From NCBI RefSeq assembly GCF_028368935.1, contig NZ_JAQNDK010000002.1:1116001-1180000 (forward strand): DNA of 64,000 bases, written 5' to 3'. Source of the stretch: Sorangium aterium (GTDB taxonomy: Bacteria > Myxococcota_A > Polyangia > Polyangiales > Polyangiaceae). The notes beneath the pieces are model-generated. The model saw nothing but the letters and a program-made list of their open reading frames with translations. It had not been told where the DNA came from and did no database searches. Position 1 is the stretch's first letter. Each line of letters opens with the position of its first letter. Positions 18,013 through 26,368 of the stretch are shown here, piece by piece. The position numbers and the translations under genes were made by a program.

Positions 18013-18216
18013 TCAAGGTCTCTGAAAGCTGCGCTCGTCGTACCGCAGCGCCGCCGAGAGACCTTCAGCAGGAAGCTGCGGGTAAGCTTCCAGGATTTGC
18101 TCACGTGTCGCGCCGCTCGCCAGCAGATCGAGGATGAGTTCGACGCTGATGCGGGTGCCCTTGATGCAGGGCTTACCCCCGAGCAGGCCCGGGCGCGCGA
18201 CGATCCAATCTTCCAT
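18013..18216 (-). CDS. DUF433 antitoxin-like protein
   Basis: The 67-aa protein has ATG 18214-18216 with a good Shine-Dalgarno (AGGAGGA) upstream. The pattern ARPGLLGGKPCIKGTRISVELILDLLASGATREQILEAYPQL is a textbook DUF433 winged-helix domain, the antitoxin half of DUF433-DUF5615 (PIN-like) pairs. No DUF5615 toxin follows; the next gene downstream is the convergent GNAT-like gene. It is therefore an orphan antitoxin or a retained DNA-binding protein. It sits alone between two operons and is divergent from fdhD by 156 bp. Confidence 0.9.
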   Translation of the reverse strand: MEDWIVARPGLLGGKPCIKGTRISVELILDLLASGATREQILEAYPQLPAEGLSAALRYDERSFQRP

Positions 18217-18372
18217 CCGGCTCTCCTCCTGTCATCGTCCCGTCGGCTGGAGGATAGCAGCGTGATCGCCGCCTCATGGCCCGCGCTGGCAGACCATCGA
18301 ACACATCCTCCCGAGCGACCTGCTCTGCTGGGCGCAGCAGGCTAGGATGACGGAGTCCGGAACCACCCCGCC

Positions 18373-19257
18373 ATGCCGTCCAGCACAGCCCACGTCTCGA
18401 TACGCACGATCACGGGCGAGATTGCCTCGGACGCCGAAGATCTGCTCGCCGTCGAAGCGCCGCTCGAGATCGTCGTCGTCGCGCGCCCCCGCGGGGCGCT
18501 CCCCATGGCGTCGGGAGCCCGCGCCCCGCGACGCCTCGGCATCACGATGCGCACGCCTGGCAACGATCGCGAGCTCGCGATCGGGCTCCTGTTCGCCGAG
18601 GGGATCATCTCCCGTGCCGCCGACGTGGTCGACGTCGACGAGCGCTCTGGCCCCTCGGGCGACCTCGTGCGCGTCACGCTCGGCGATGACGTGGCCGTCG
18701 ATCTCGGGCGCACCGAGCGCGCCCTCGCGGTCGCGAACGCGAGCTGCGGCGTCTGCGGCAAGGCGTCGATTGACGTCGCGTCGTGCGCGCCGCCCGCGCC
18801 GCTCGCGAGGAGCGTCCCGCGGATCGCGCCGCACGTCGTGCACGGGCTCGCGGCGCGGCTCCGCGGCGCGCAGCCGGTGTTCGGGCGGACCGGGGGGCTG
18901 CATGCGGCGGCCCTCTTCGACGCGGGCGGCGCGCTCGCCGACCTGCGCGAAGACGTCGGGCGCCACAACGCAGTCGACAAGCTGATCGGCGCCGCGCTGC
19001 TCGCGGGGCGGCTGCCCGACCCGGGCGCGGTGCTCATGGTCAGCGGGCGCGCCGGGTTCGAGCTCGTTCAGAAGGCGCTCCGGGCCTCGATCCCGGTGAT
19101 GGTCGCGGTGGGCGCGCCCTCGAGCCTGGCCGCCGAGCTCGCCGCGGCGCACGGGATGACGCTCGTCGGCTTCGCGCGCGACGGGCGATTCAATGTGTAC
19201 GCGGGCCGGGAGCGCATCGAGGTCCCGGTCGTGGTCCCGGCGGAGGCCGCGTCGTGA
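18373..19257 (+). CDS. fdhD: Formate dehydrogenase accessory sulfurtransferase FdhD
   Basis: FdhD takes sulfur from a cysteine desulfurase and sulfurates the Mo-bisMGD cofactor of formate-dehydrogenase-type enzymes. The 294-aa product shows TPGNDRELAIGLLFAEGII near 61, the swivelling-loop cysteines in NASCGVCGK (C125, C128), GGLHAAALF near 200, EDVGRHNAVDKLIG near 218 and VSGRAGFELVQKA. All are core FdhD motifs. Its stop overlaps the GTG start of the downstream molybdoenzyme (GTGA), which marks this enzyme as its client. It is divergent from the DUF433 gene. Confidence 0.96.
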   Translation: MPSSTAHVSIRTITGEIASDAEDLLAVEAPLEIVVVARPRGALPMASGARAPRRLGITMRTPGNDRELAIGLLFAEGIISRAADVVDVDERSGPSGDLVRVTLGDDVAVDLGRTERALAVANASCGVCGKASIDVASCAPPAPLARSVPRIAPHVVHGLAARLRGAQPVFGRTGGLHAAALFDAGGALADLREDVGRHNAVDKLIGAALLAGRLPDPGAVLMVSGRAGFELVQKALRASIPVMVAVGAPSSLAAELAAAHGMTLVGFARDGRFNVYAGRERIEVPVVVPAEAAS

Positions 19258-21578
19258 CGGCCCGCGACGTGCCGCGCGACGTGCAGGCGGAGCCGCCTCT
19301 GGAGCCCGAGGCGCCCAGCATCGGCGAGCGCAGCGCGGCGGCCGGCGGGCTCCCGGCGGTCGCCGCGACGCTCCGGCACGCGGTCGGCGAGATGGGGGTC
19401 GCGCGCGCCGTGCGCACGCTCCTCCGCGTGAACCAGGGCGAGGGCTTCGACTGCCCCGGCTGCGCGTGGCCCGAGCCCGAGGAGAAGCGCTCGATCGCGG
19501 AGTTCTGCGAGAACGGCGCCAAGGCGGTCGCCGAGGAGGCGACGCTCCGCCGCGTCACGCCCGAGTTCTTCCGCGAGCACAGCGTCGAGGCGCTCTCGCG
19601 GCAGTCGGACCACTGGCTCGGCAAGCAGGGGCGGCTCGTCCACCCGATGCTGCTCGACGAGGGCGCGTCGCATTACCGCCCGGTGTCGTGGGACGAGGCG
19701 CTCGACATCGTCGCCTCGTCGCTGCGCGCCCTCGGCTCGCCGGACGAGGCCCTCTTCTACACGTCGGGGCGCACGAGCAACGAGGCGGCGTTCCTCTACC
19801 AGCTGTTCGTGCGCGAGCTCGGGACGAACAACCTGCCCGACTGCTCGAACATGTGCCACGAGTCGAGCGGCGTCGGCCTGCGCGAGGCCATCGGCGTGGG
19901 CAAAGGGACCGTATCCCTCCACGATTTCGAGCTGGCCGACGCGATCTTCGTCGTCGGGCAGAACCCGGGGACGAACCACCCGCGCATGCTCTCGGCGCTG
20001 CGCGAGGCGCGGCTGCGCGGGTGCGAGATCGTGACGGTGAACCCGCTCCCCGAGGCCGGCAACGAGCGCTTCCAGCACCCGCAGCACCCGCTCGATCTCG
20101 TCGGCTCCGGCGTGCCGCTCTCGACGCTCTTCCTCCAGGTGCGCATCAACGGCGACGTCGCGCTCTTCACCGGGATCATCAAGGAGATGCTCGAAGAGGA
20201 GGAGCGGAGGCCGGGCGCCGTGCTCGATCGCGCGTTCATCGCGAGCCACACCCATGGCTTCGAGGCGTTCGCGGGCGCCGTGCGCGGCGCGCCCTGGGAC
20301 GACATCGTCGCGCAGAGCGGGGTCCCGCGCGACCGGATCCGGGCGGCGGCCGAGATCGCGATGCGCTCCGAGCGCACGATCGCGTGCTGGGCCATGGGCC
20401 TCACGCAGCACCAGAACGGCGTGGCCAACGTGCAGCAGGTGATGAGCTTCCTGCTCCTTCGCGGCAACATCGGGCGGCCCGGCGCGGGCGCGTGCCCGGT
20501 GCGCGGGCACAGCAACGTGCAGGGCGACCGGACGATGGGCATCTGGGAGCGCCCGCCCGCGGAGCTCCTCGATCGGATCGAGCAGAACTTCGGCTTCGCC
20601 CCGCCGCGCCGCCACGGGCTCGACACCGTCGCCGCGATCGCGGCGATGGCCGAGGGGCGCGCCCGCGTCTTCTTCGCGCTCGGCGGCAACTTCCTCTCGG
20701 CCACGCCGGACACGGCCCTGACCGCCCGCGCCCTCGCGCGGTGCGACCTCACCGCGCACGTCTCGACCAAGCTGAACCGGGCCCACCTCGTGACGGGCAG
20801 GCGCGCGCTCATCCTGCCTTGCCTGGGCCGCACCGAGCGCGACGTGCAGGCTGGAGGCCTGCAGTTCGTGACCGTCGAGAACTCGATGGGCGTCGTCTCG
20901 AGCTCGCGCGGCGGCCTCCCGCCGGCCTCGGAGCTGCTGCGGAGCGAGGTGGCCATCGTGGCGGGCCTCGCCCGCGCGGCCCTGGGCGCGCGCTCGCGCG
21001 TGCCGTGGGAGGAGCTCACCGCCGATTACGACAGGATCCGCGATCTCATCGAGCGCACGATCGACGGGTTCGACGACTTCAACGCGCGCGTCCGGGACCC
21101 GCGCGGCTTCGCCCTGCCGAACGCCGCGGCGCGGCGCGAGTTCCGCACGGCGACGGGCAAGGCGAACTTCGTGATCCACCCGCTCCCGCGGCACGATCTC
21201 GAGCCGGGCGAGCTCCTGATGATGACGATCCGCAGCCACGACCAGTACAACACGACCATCTACGGCCTCGACGACCGCTACCGCGGCGTCCGGGGCGGGC
21301 GCCGCGTCGTGTTCATGAACGCCGAGGACGCGGCCGAGCGCGGGCTCGCCCAGGGGGACCTCGTCGACGTCACGAGCCGCTTCTCCGACGGGGAGCGCGT
21401 CGCGCGCGCGTTCCGCGTCGTGCTGTACACGATCCCCCGCGGCAACGTCGCTGCCTACTTCCCCGAGGCGAACGTGCTCGTGCCGCTCGGCAGCATCGCC
21501 GAGAAGAGCCACACGCCCGCGTCGAAATCGATCGTGGTGCGCGTCGAGCCGGCCGCCGCGGCCGACGGATCTGCGTGA
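19254..21578 (+). CDS. FdhF/YdeP-family molybdopterin oxidoreductase
   Basis: The 774-aa Mo-bisMGD enzyme starts at a GTG overlapping the fdhD stop. The N-terminal VNQGEGFDCPGCAWPEPEE (C67, C70) and FCENGAKAVAEE are hallmarks of the YdeP branch rather than of true formate dehydrogenases. The residue at the molybdenum position is Cys in SNMCHESSG (C201, with H202), not selenocysteine. Other family motifs are YTSGRTSNEAAFLYQL near 169, VGQNPGTNHPRM, CWAMGLTQHQNG, RGNIGRPGAGACPVRGHSNVQGDR, and a C-terminal MGD-binding part (MMTIRSHDQYNTTIYG). The true substrate of YdeP-type enzymes is not settled. The next gene, a GABA-type aminotransferase, starts 34 bp downstream. Confidence 0.93.
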   Translation: MTARDVPRDVQAEPPLEPEAPSIGERSAAAGGLPAVAATLRHAVGEMGVARAVRTLLRVNQGEGFDCPGCAWPEPEEKRSIAEFCENGAKAVAEEATLRRVTPEFFREHSVEALSRQSDHWLGKQGRLVHPMLLDEGASHYRPVSWDEALDIVASSLRALGSPDEALFYTSGRTSNEAAFLYQLFVRELGTNNLPDCSNMCHESSGVGLREAIGVGKGTVSLHDFELADAIFVVGQNPGTNHPRMLSALREARLRGCEIVTVNPLPEAGNERFQHPQHPLDLVGSGVPLSTLFLQVRINGDVALFTGIIKEMLEEEERRPGAVLDRAFIASHTHGFEAFAGAVRGAPWDDIVAQSGVPRDRIRAAAEIAMRSERTIACWAMGLTQHQNGVANVQQVMSFLLLRGNIGRPGAGACPVRGHSNVQGDRTMGIWERPPAELLDRIEQNFGFAPPRRHGLDTVAAIAAMAEGRARVFFALGGNFLSATPDTALTARALARCDLTAHVSTKLNRAHLVTGRRALILPCLGRTERDVQAGGLQFVTVENSMGVVSSSRGGLPPASELLRSEVAIVAGLARAALGARSRVPWEELTADYDRIRDLIERTIDGFDDFNARVRDPRGFALPNAAARREFRTATGKANFVIHPLPRHDLEPGELLMMTIRSHDQYNTTIYGLDDRYRGVRGGRRVVFMNAEDAAERGLAQGDLVDVTSRFSDGERVARAFRVVLYTIPRGNVAAYFPEANVLVPLGSIAEKSHTPASKSIVVRVEPAAAADGSA

Positions 21579-21612
21579 CGCTCCGCCGCTGCCGTTGCAT
21601 TGGAGTCCGACC

Positions 21613-23019
21613 ATGAACGCCCAGACCCACTCCCCTCCGCCCATCCCCGGCGAGCCCGAGCGCGCCTCGATGCGCACCGCCATCCCGGGGCCTGCGTCCG
21701 AGGCGCTCCGCGCCCGTCACCATCGCTACCAGGACGCGCGCCCGATCCACTTCTATCAGGACGCGCGCAAGAGCCTGGGCAACTACATGGTCGACGTGGA
21801 CGGCAACGTGCTGCTCGACGTGTACGGGCACATCGCCGCCGTGCCCATCGGCTACAACCACCCGGATCTGCTCGCCGCGTGGCGCGACGGCCGCTTCGAC
21901 TGGTGCGCCGGCTACCGCTCCGCGCTCGGCGTCGCGCCCGCGCCCGAGTGGGTCGACCTCGTCGAGAAGACGCTGATGCGCGTCGCGCCGAAGGGGCACA
22001 CGCGCGTCTTCACGTTCACGACCGGCGCGGAGGCGGTCGAGAACGCGCTCAAGGCCGCGTTCATCCGGCTCGCCCGGCGCCGGCGCGGCGGCGCGCAGCC
22101 GAGCGACGGCGACCTCGCCGCGACCATGCTCAACCGGCAGCCCGGCGTGAACGCCTTCAAGGTGCTCTCCTTCGAGGGCGGCTTCCACGGCCGCAGCATG
22201 GGCGCCCTCTCGGCGACGCGGAGCAAGCCGATCCACAAGCTCGACATCCCCGCGTTCGACTGGCCCGTCGCGCCGTTCCCCGCGAGCCATTTCCCCCTCG
22301 CCGCGCACGCCGAGCAGAACCGCGCCGCCGAGGCGCGCTCGCTCGAGGCGGTCGAGGCGGCGCTCGACGCGCACCCGGACGAGGTCGCCGCGGTCATCGT
22401 CGAGCCGATCCAGGGCGAGGGCGGCGACCGCCACGCGAGCCCGGCCTTCTTCCAGGCGCTCCGCCGCCTCACCGCGGAGCGCGGCGTCGCGCTCATCATC
22501 GACGAGGTGCAGACGTGCGGCGGCGGGACCGGCGCGCTCTGGGCGCACGAGGCGTGGGACCTGCCCGAGCCGCCGGACATGGTCACGTTCTCCAAGAAGA
22601 TGCAGCTCGGCGGCTTCTACTGCCGCGAGGAGCTCGCGCCGATCGAGCCGCTGCGCGTCTTCAGCACCTGGCTCGGCGACCCGCTCCGCGGCGCGCAGCT
22701 CGAGGTGATCCTCGAGGTCATCGAGCGCGACCGGCTCCTCGAGAACACGCGGGCGACCGGCGAGCGCCTGGTCGCCGGCCTCGAGGACCTCTGCCGGCGC
22801 TACCCCGGGGTGCTCTCGGGCGCCCGGGGCAGCGGCACCTTCGCCGCTGTCGACTTCCCCCACGCCGCCCGCCGCGACGCGGCGCTCACCGCGCTCCGCA
22901 ACCGCGGCCTCGAGGTGGGCGGCTCGGGCGATCGCACGCTCCGCTTCCGGCCGGCGCTGATCTTCGCCTCGCGCCACGTCGGCGAGGCGCTCGACCACCT
23001 CGAGTCGGTCTGCAAGTGA
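21613..23019 (+). CDS. Class III (eukaryote-type GABA) aminotransferase, copy 2
   Basis: The 468-aa PLP enzyme (ATG 21613) is strikingly close in pattern to animal/fungal GABA transaminase: GNYMVDVDGNVLLDVY near 56, VPIGYNHPDLL near 77, LIIDEVQTCGGGTGALWAHE near 294, VTFSKKMQLGGFY near 324 (PLP lysine K328/K329), FSTWLGDP near 354 and LRFRPALIF near the end. The segment that carries the [2Fe-2S] cysteines in the animal enzyme reads TFTTGAEAVENALKAAF and has no cysteines. It should convert GABA or a similar omega-amino acid to its semialdehyde. The stop overlaps the GTG start of the deacylase gene. It is a paralogue of the 15553-16974 enzyme. Confidence 0.92.
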   Translation: MNAQTHSPPPIPGEPERASMRTAIPGPASEALRARHHRYQDARPIHFYQDARKSLGNYMVDVDGNVLLDVYGHIAAVPIGYNHPDLLAAWRDGRFDWCAGYRSALGVAPAPEWVDLVEKTLMRVAPKGHTRVFTFTTGAEAVENALKAAFIRLARRRRGGAQPSDGDLAATMLNRQPGVNAFKVLSFEGGFHGRSMGALSATRSKPIHKLDIPAFDWPVAPFPASHFPLAAHAEQNRAAEARSLEAVEAALDAHPDEVAAVIVEPIQGEGGDRHASPAFFQALRRLTAERGVALIIDEVQTCGGGTGALWAHEAWDLPEPPDMVTFSKKMQLGGFYCREELAPIEPLRVFSTWLGDPLRGAQLEVILEVIERDRLLENTRATGERLVAGLEDLCRRYPGVLSGARGSGTFAAVDFPHAARRDAALTALRNRGLEVGGSGDRTLRFRPALIFASRHVGEALDHLESVCK

Positions 23020-23984
23020 CCTCTGACGCCGCCGCCTCGCCCCCGATCCGGGTGTTCCACACGCCGCGCTATTTCGCGGACATCGGCGAGCATGTCATGC
23101 CGATGCGCAAGTTCGCCCTCGTGCGCGAGGCGATCGAGCGGAGCGGCCTGCCCGCGCGCGTCGAGGAGCCCGAGGCGGCCTGTGACGAGGACCTCCTGCG
23201 CGTCCATGCGCCCGCGTACGTCCAGGCGATCGCGACCGGCGAGCCCCGGGCGCTGGCCGAGTCGCAGAAGTTCCCGTGGTCGCCGGCGCTGGCCGGGGCG
23301 GTGCGCTTCACGAACGGCGGCTGCGTCGCCGCCGCCGCCGCGGCCCTCGAGGACGGCGTCGCGGGCAACCTCGCGAGCGGCTTCCACCACGCGCACGAGG
23401 GCCACGGCGAGGGCTTCTGCACCTTCAACGGCCTCGTCGTCGCGCTGGAGCGCGCGCGCGCCGAGGGGCGCATCCGCCGCGGCCTGGTGGTCGACATGGA
23501 CCTCCACTACGGCAACGGCACCGCCTCGCTGCTCGCGTCGCGCCCCTGGGCGTTCCAGCTCTCCATCTACGGCAGCTGGTACAAGCAGAACCGGGCGTAC
23601 CGGGACGTCGAGGGCGAGCGCGCCCCGGACACGGAGAACTGCTGGTCCGTCCCGGTCCCGGGCGGGAGCGGCGGCGCCGCCTACCTCGAGATCCTGGAGC
23701 GGCACCTCGGCCCGGCGATCGACCGCGCCGCGCCCGACCTGATCCTGTACCAGGCCGGCGCGGACCCCTTCCGCGAGGACCCGTACTCGCCGCTCGACCT
23801 GACGCACGACGATCTCTACGCGCGCGACGCGATCGTGTTCCGGGCCGCGCTCGAGCGAGGCATCCCGATCGCGTGGGTGCTCGCGGGTGGGTACACGCCC
23901 GACGTGAGCCGGGTGGTCGAGGTGCACCTCCGCACCTTCATCGCGGCGGCGCGGGCGAGGGGAGCGGCGGCGCGCCCGGGGTGA
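23016..23984 (+). CDS. Histone-deacetylase-family deacylase (acetylpolyamine amidohydrolase-like)
   Basis: A GTG start overlaps the aminotransferase stop (GTGA); length is 322 aa. It shows the arginase-fold HDAC motifs: GFHHAHEGHGEGFCTFNG with the His pair 124-125, Zn ligands D162/H164 in VVDMDLHYGNGT and D250 in YQAGADPF, and LAGGY near the C-terminus. Bacterial members remove acetyl groups from acetylpolyamines, acetoin-related compounds or acetyl-lysine. Coupling to a GABA-type aminotransferase, with an amine oxidase and an aldehyde dehydrogenase nearby, favours an N-acetylated di- or polyamine as substrate. That is inference. All three metal ligands are present, so it should be catalytic. 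Confidence 0.9.
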   Translation: MTSDAAASPPIRVFHTPRYFADIGEHVMPMRKFALVREAIERSGLPARVEEPEAACDEDLLRVHAPAYVQAIATGEPRALAESQKFPWSPALAGAVRFTNGGCVAAAAAALEDGVAGNLASGFHHAHEGHGEGFCTFNGLVVALERARAEGRIRRGLVVDMDLHYGNGTASLLASRPWAFQLSIYGSWYKQNRAYRDVEGERAPDTENCWSVPVPGGSGGAAYLEILERHLGPAIDRAAPDLILYQAGADPFREDPYSPLDLTHDDLYARDAIVFRAALERGIPIAWVLAGGYTPDVSRVVEVHLRTFIAAARARGAAARPG

Positions 23985-24027
23985 CCTCGGCCGACCTGCG
24001 CCCCGCCAGGCAGGGTAGCATCGCGCG

Positions 24028-25068
24028 ATGGCCGACCTGAACGACCCCGCCCGCCTGGCCGAGCTGCGCGGCGCCGTGCTGCGCGCCGACGCGGACGCCA
24101 TCCTCGACGCCTGCGTGGTGCGGGCCGCCAAGCTGGCCCGGTCGCCGATCGCCGTGGTCAGCCTGCTCGTGCGCCATGTCCAGCTCCTGCGCGCGCAATA
24201 CGGGCTCCCCCTCGAGCTCGCCGTGAGCTGCGCGACGTCGAGGAGCAACTCGTTCTGCCAGCTCGTCGTGCTCGACGAGGTGCCGCTCATCGTCGACGAC
24301 GCGCTGCGCGACGAGCGCGTCCCGAAGGAGCTCGTCGAGAGCTACGGCATCCGCGCGTACGCGGGCGTGCCGGTGCGCGCGCACGGGCACGTGCTCGGAG
24401 CGCTCTGCGTGCTCGACGTCGTCCCGCGCCGCTTCGACCAGCGCATCGTCGGCGCCCTCGAGCAGCTCGCCATCGACGTCTCCGGCCGGCTCTCCGCGCT
24501 CACGCTGGGCGACGCCCCGCTGGCCAGCGCCGACGTGCAGGAGCGCCTCGTCCGCGTCGAGCAGGCCACGCGCGCGCTGGAGCGCGCGCTCCTCGCCCTC
24601 TCGCCCGTCATCGCCGCGGCGCAGGCGGGGCCGCGGGTCGACGCGGCGCGCGGGATCGACGCGTCGCCCGCGTCGCGCGCGACGCACGTCACGCCGGCCA
24701 GCCTGCGCGCGGCCGTGTCGTGCTGGCGCGACATGGGCCCCGTCGCGGACGAGCTCTGCGAGGAGGCCGCGGCCATCGCGAGCGCCTCGCCCTGCGAGGC
24801 GGCGTCCGGGCTCGCCACGGAGGCCCGGGCGCTCGCGCGGAACCTCGCCGAGATCGGCCCGCTCGTCCGGCTCGCCGAGGGCGTGCTCGACGGGACGCTG
24901 GGAGAGGCCGCCGCGGCCAAGGGGCGGGCGCTCGTGCTGCGCGGCGCGCTCGACGCCCACGAGGCCGCCTCCGCGGCGGTGCAAAAGCTCCGCGCGGGCG
25001 CCCTGCGCGCGCGGGCCGCGACGGCCGGCCCCGGGAGCGGCGCCGCCGCTCCGCCCGGGGCGGCGTGA
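24028..25068 (+). CDS. GAF-domain protein
   Basis: The 346-aa protein starts at ATG 24028, 43 bp after the deacylase. Residues about 25-160 form a GAF domain: SRSNSFCQLVVLDEVPLIVDDALRD and GIRAYAGVPVRAHGHVLGALCVLD are typical of the free-standing GAFs placed before histidine kinases or cyclases. The remainder is Ala/Arg/Leu-rich helical sequence, possibly coiled coil (VQERLVRVEQATRALERALLAL), with no kinase or cyclase motif. It may be a small-molecule or redox sensor for the neighbouring metabolic genes. It is convergent with the GNAT-like gene, separated by 20 bp. Confidence 0.85.
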   Translation: MADLNDPARLAELRGAVLRADADAILDACVVRAAKLARSPIAVVSLLVRHVQLLRAQYGLPLELAVSCATSRSNSFCQLVVLDEVPLIVDDALRDERVPKELVESYGIRAYAGVPVRAHGHVLGALCVLDVVPRRFDQRIVGALEQLAIDVSGRLSALTLGDAPLASADVQERLVRVEQATRALERALLALSPVIAAAQAGPRVDAARGIDASPASRATHVTPASLRAAVSCWRDMGPVADELCEEAAAIASASPCEAASGLATEARALARNLAEIGPLVRLAEGVLDGTLGEAAAAKGRALVLRGALDAHEAASAAVQKLRAGALRARAATAGPGSGAAAPPGAA

Positions 25069-25088
25069 TCAGCGCGGCGCCGTGGTGA

Positions 25089-26297
25089 TCACCGCGGCGG
25101 CAGGGTCGACGCCGGCGCCGGCACCTCGCGGGTGATCTCGCCCGGGTCGGCCCCGTCCGGGATCGGCTCCGAGCCCGGCGAGAGCGGCGTGCCCTCCCAG
25201 GTCGCTGTCTTGTCCCGGCTCCCGTAGACGAACGGCGGACGGGTCTCCAGCTCCCGGGCGATGTGGGCGAGCTCCTCGTCGAGGTGGCGCGGGTTCGCGA
25301 GCAGCTTCTCGCGGATGCCGCTGTTCAGGTAGCCGCGGACGTCGGGGCTGTCCGGGTAGTACTTCGTGAACACGTTGTGCCGGAAGAGCGGCTTCAACCG
25401 GTGCAGGTCCCTGGGCCCGGTCGGCAGCGGCAGGAGCTCGACGAAGCTCTTCCGCTTCGCCCGCTCCTCCAGCCGGTCGAGGACGAGCTGGAGGCTGTTC
25501 TCGAGCAGGTGCGGCGCGCAGTGATCCGCGAAGTCGTCGTACAGGAGCCGCATGAGCGCCCTCGCCTCGTCGATCGGCAGCTGCGCCTGCCGCTCGCGGC
25601 CCATGCGCCGCACGAGGACCATGAAGGGAGACGGCTGGTTGCCGGTCGCGCGGATCACGTCGGGATCGCGGAAGTCGGGCTGTCGGTAGGGGAAGTGGCG
25701 CGGGTTGATCGCGTCGAACCCGCCGCGGCCGTAGAACAGGATGCGCTGCCACGACAGGCGCTCTTCCGGCGTGAAGTACTCGACCTCGGCCGCGAGATCG
25801 ACGTTCATCCCGAAGTACTTGCCCGGGGCCGAGGGCGCGGGGAGCGTGATCTTCCCCATCGCGTGGAGGTCGGTGAGGTACTGCATGGCGAGCTCGACCG
25901 GCGAGATGCGCAGCCAGTACGACAGCACCGTCCCGCGCGCCTCGGGGAGCATGAAGATATGAGCGAGGTAGATGACGCAGAGGTCCGGCGCGTACGCTGG
26001 ATTGATGAGCACGGTGCCGTCGCGTACGCCGCGCACCTTTCCGTCCGCGTCTCGCGCCACGAGCAGGAAGTAGCGCATGTACGTGCCCGACGGCTCGGGC
26101 GTGAACGGGTCGTCGCGGAGGAACGCCTCGATCGCCTCCCTGCGCTCCATCTCTCCGTGAGGACCGAAGCAGTCCCAGAGGATCTGATACGCCGCGTCGA
26201 AGTCCGGGTCGGAAGGATCCTCGATGGACCAGATCTGGTATTTGCGGGTTTCGCGCTCGATCATCTCCACCACGTCCTGGTGGAAGAGATCCTTCAT
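25089..26297 (-). CDS. GNAT-like acyltransferase-fold protein, paralogue 2
   Basis: The 402-aa protein (ATG 26295-26297) is a paralogue of the 16971-17957 product. Common landmarks are FDAAYQILWDCFGPHGEMERREA, FLLVARDADGKVRGVRDGTV, a LPEARGTVLSY loop where a GNAT acetyl-CoA loop would lie, and FYGRGGFDAINPRHFPYRQPDFRD. The acetyl-CoA loop is more degenerate than in paralogue 1, so catalysis is doubtful. A start at 26357 would add 20 residues and leave only 11 bp to the divergent oxidase gene; the shorter start aligns better with the paralogue and is preferred. The last 40 residues are Pro/Ala/Glu-rich. Probably part of the same system as its paralogue. Confidence 0.72.
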   Translation of the reverse strand: MKDLFHQDVVEMIERETRKYQIWSIEDPSDPDFDAAYQILWDCFGPHGEMERREAIEAFLRDDPFTPEPSGTYMRYFLLVARDADGKVRGVRDGTVLINPAYAPDLCVIYLAHIFMLPEARGTVLSYWLRISPVELAMQYLTDLHAMGKITLPAPSAPGKYFGMNVDLAAEVEYFTPEERLSWQRILFYGRGGFDAINPRHFPYRQPDFRDPDVIRATGNQPSPFMVLVRRMGRERQAQLPIDEARALMRLLYDDFADHCAPHLLENSLQLVLDRLEERAKRKSFVELLPLPTGPRDLHRLKPLFRHNVFTKYYPDSPDVRGYLNSGIREKLLANPRHLDEELAHIARELETRPPFVYGSRDKTATWEGTPLSPGSEPIPDGADPGEITREVPAPASTLPPR

Positions 26298-26368
26298 GCA
26301 GAGCCGGACACGTCGCTTCAAGCAGGGCTCCCGGGGTTCATGGTGCCAGAGGCGCATTCCTCTGATAG

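Noticed and set aside
26298-26357. Longer N-terminus for GNAT-like paralogue 2
   Set aside because: It would add 20 Arg/Cys-rich residues not present in the paralogue and would leave 11 bp to the divergent gene.
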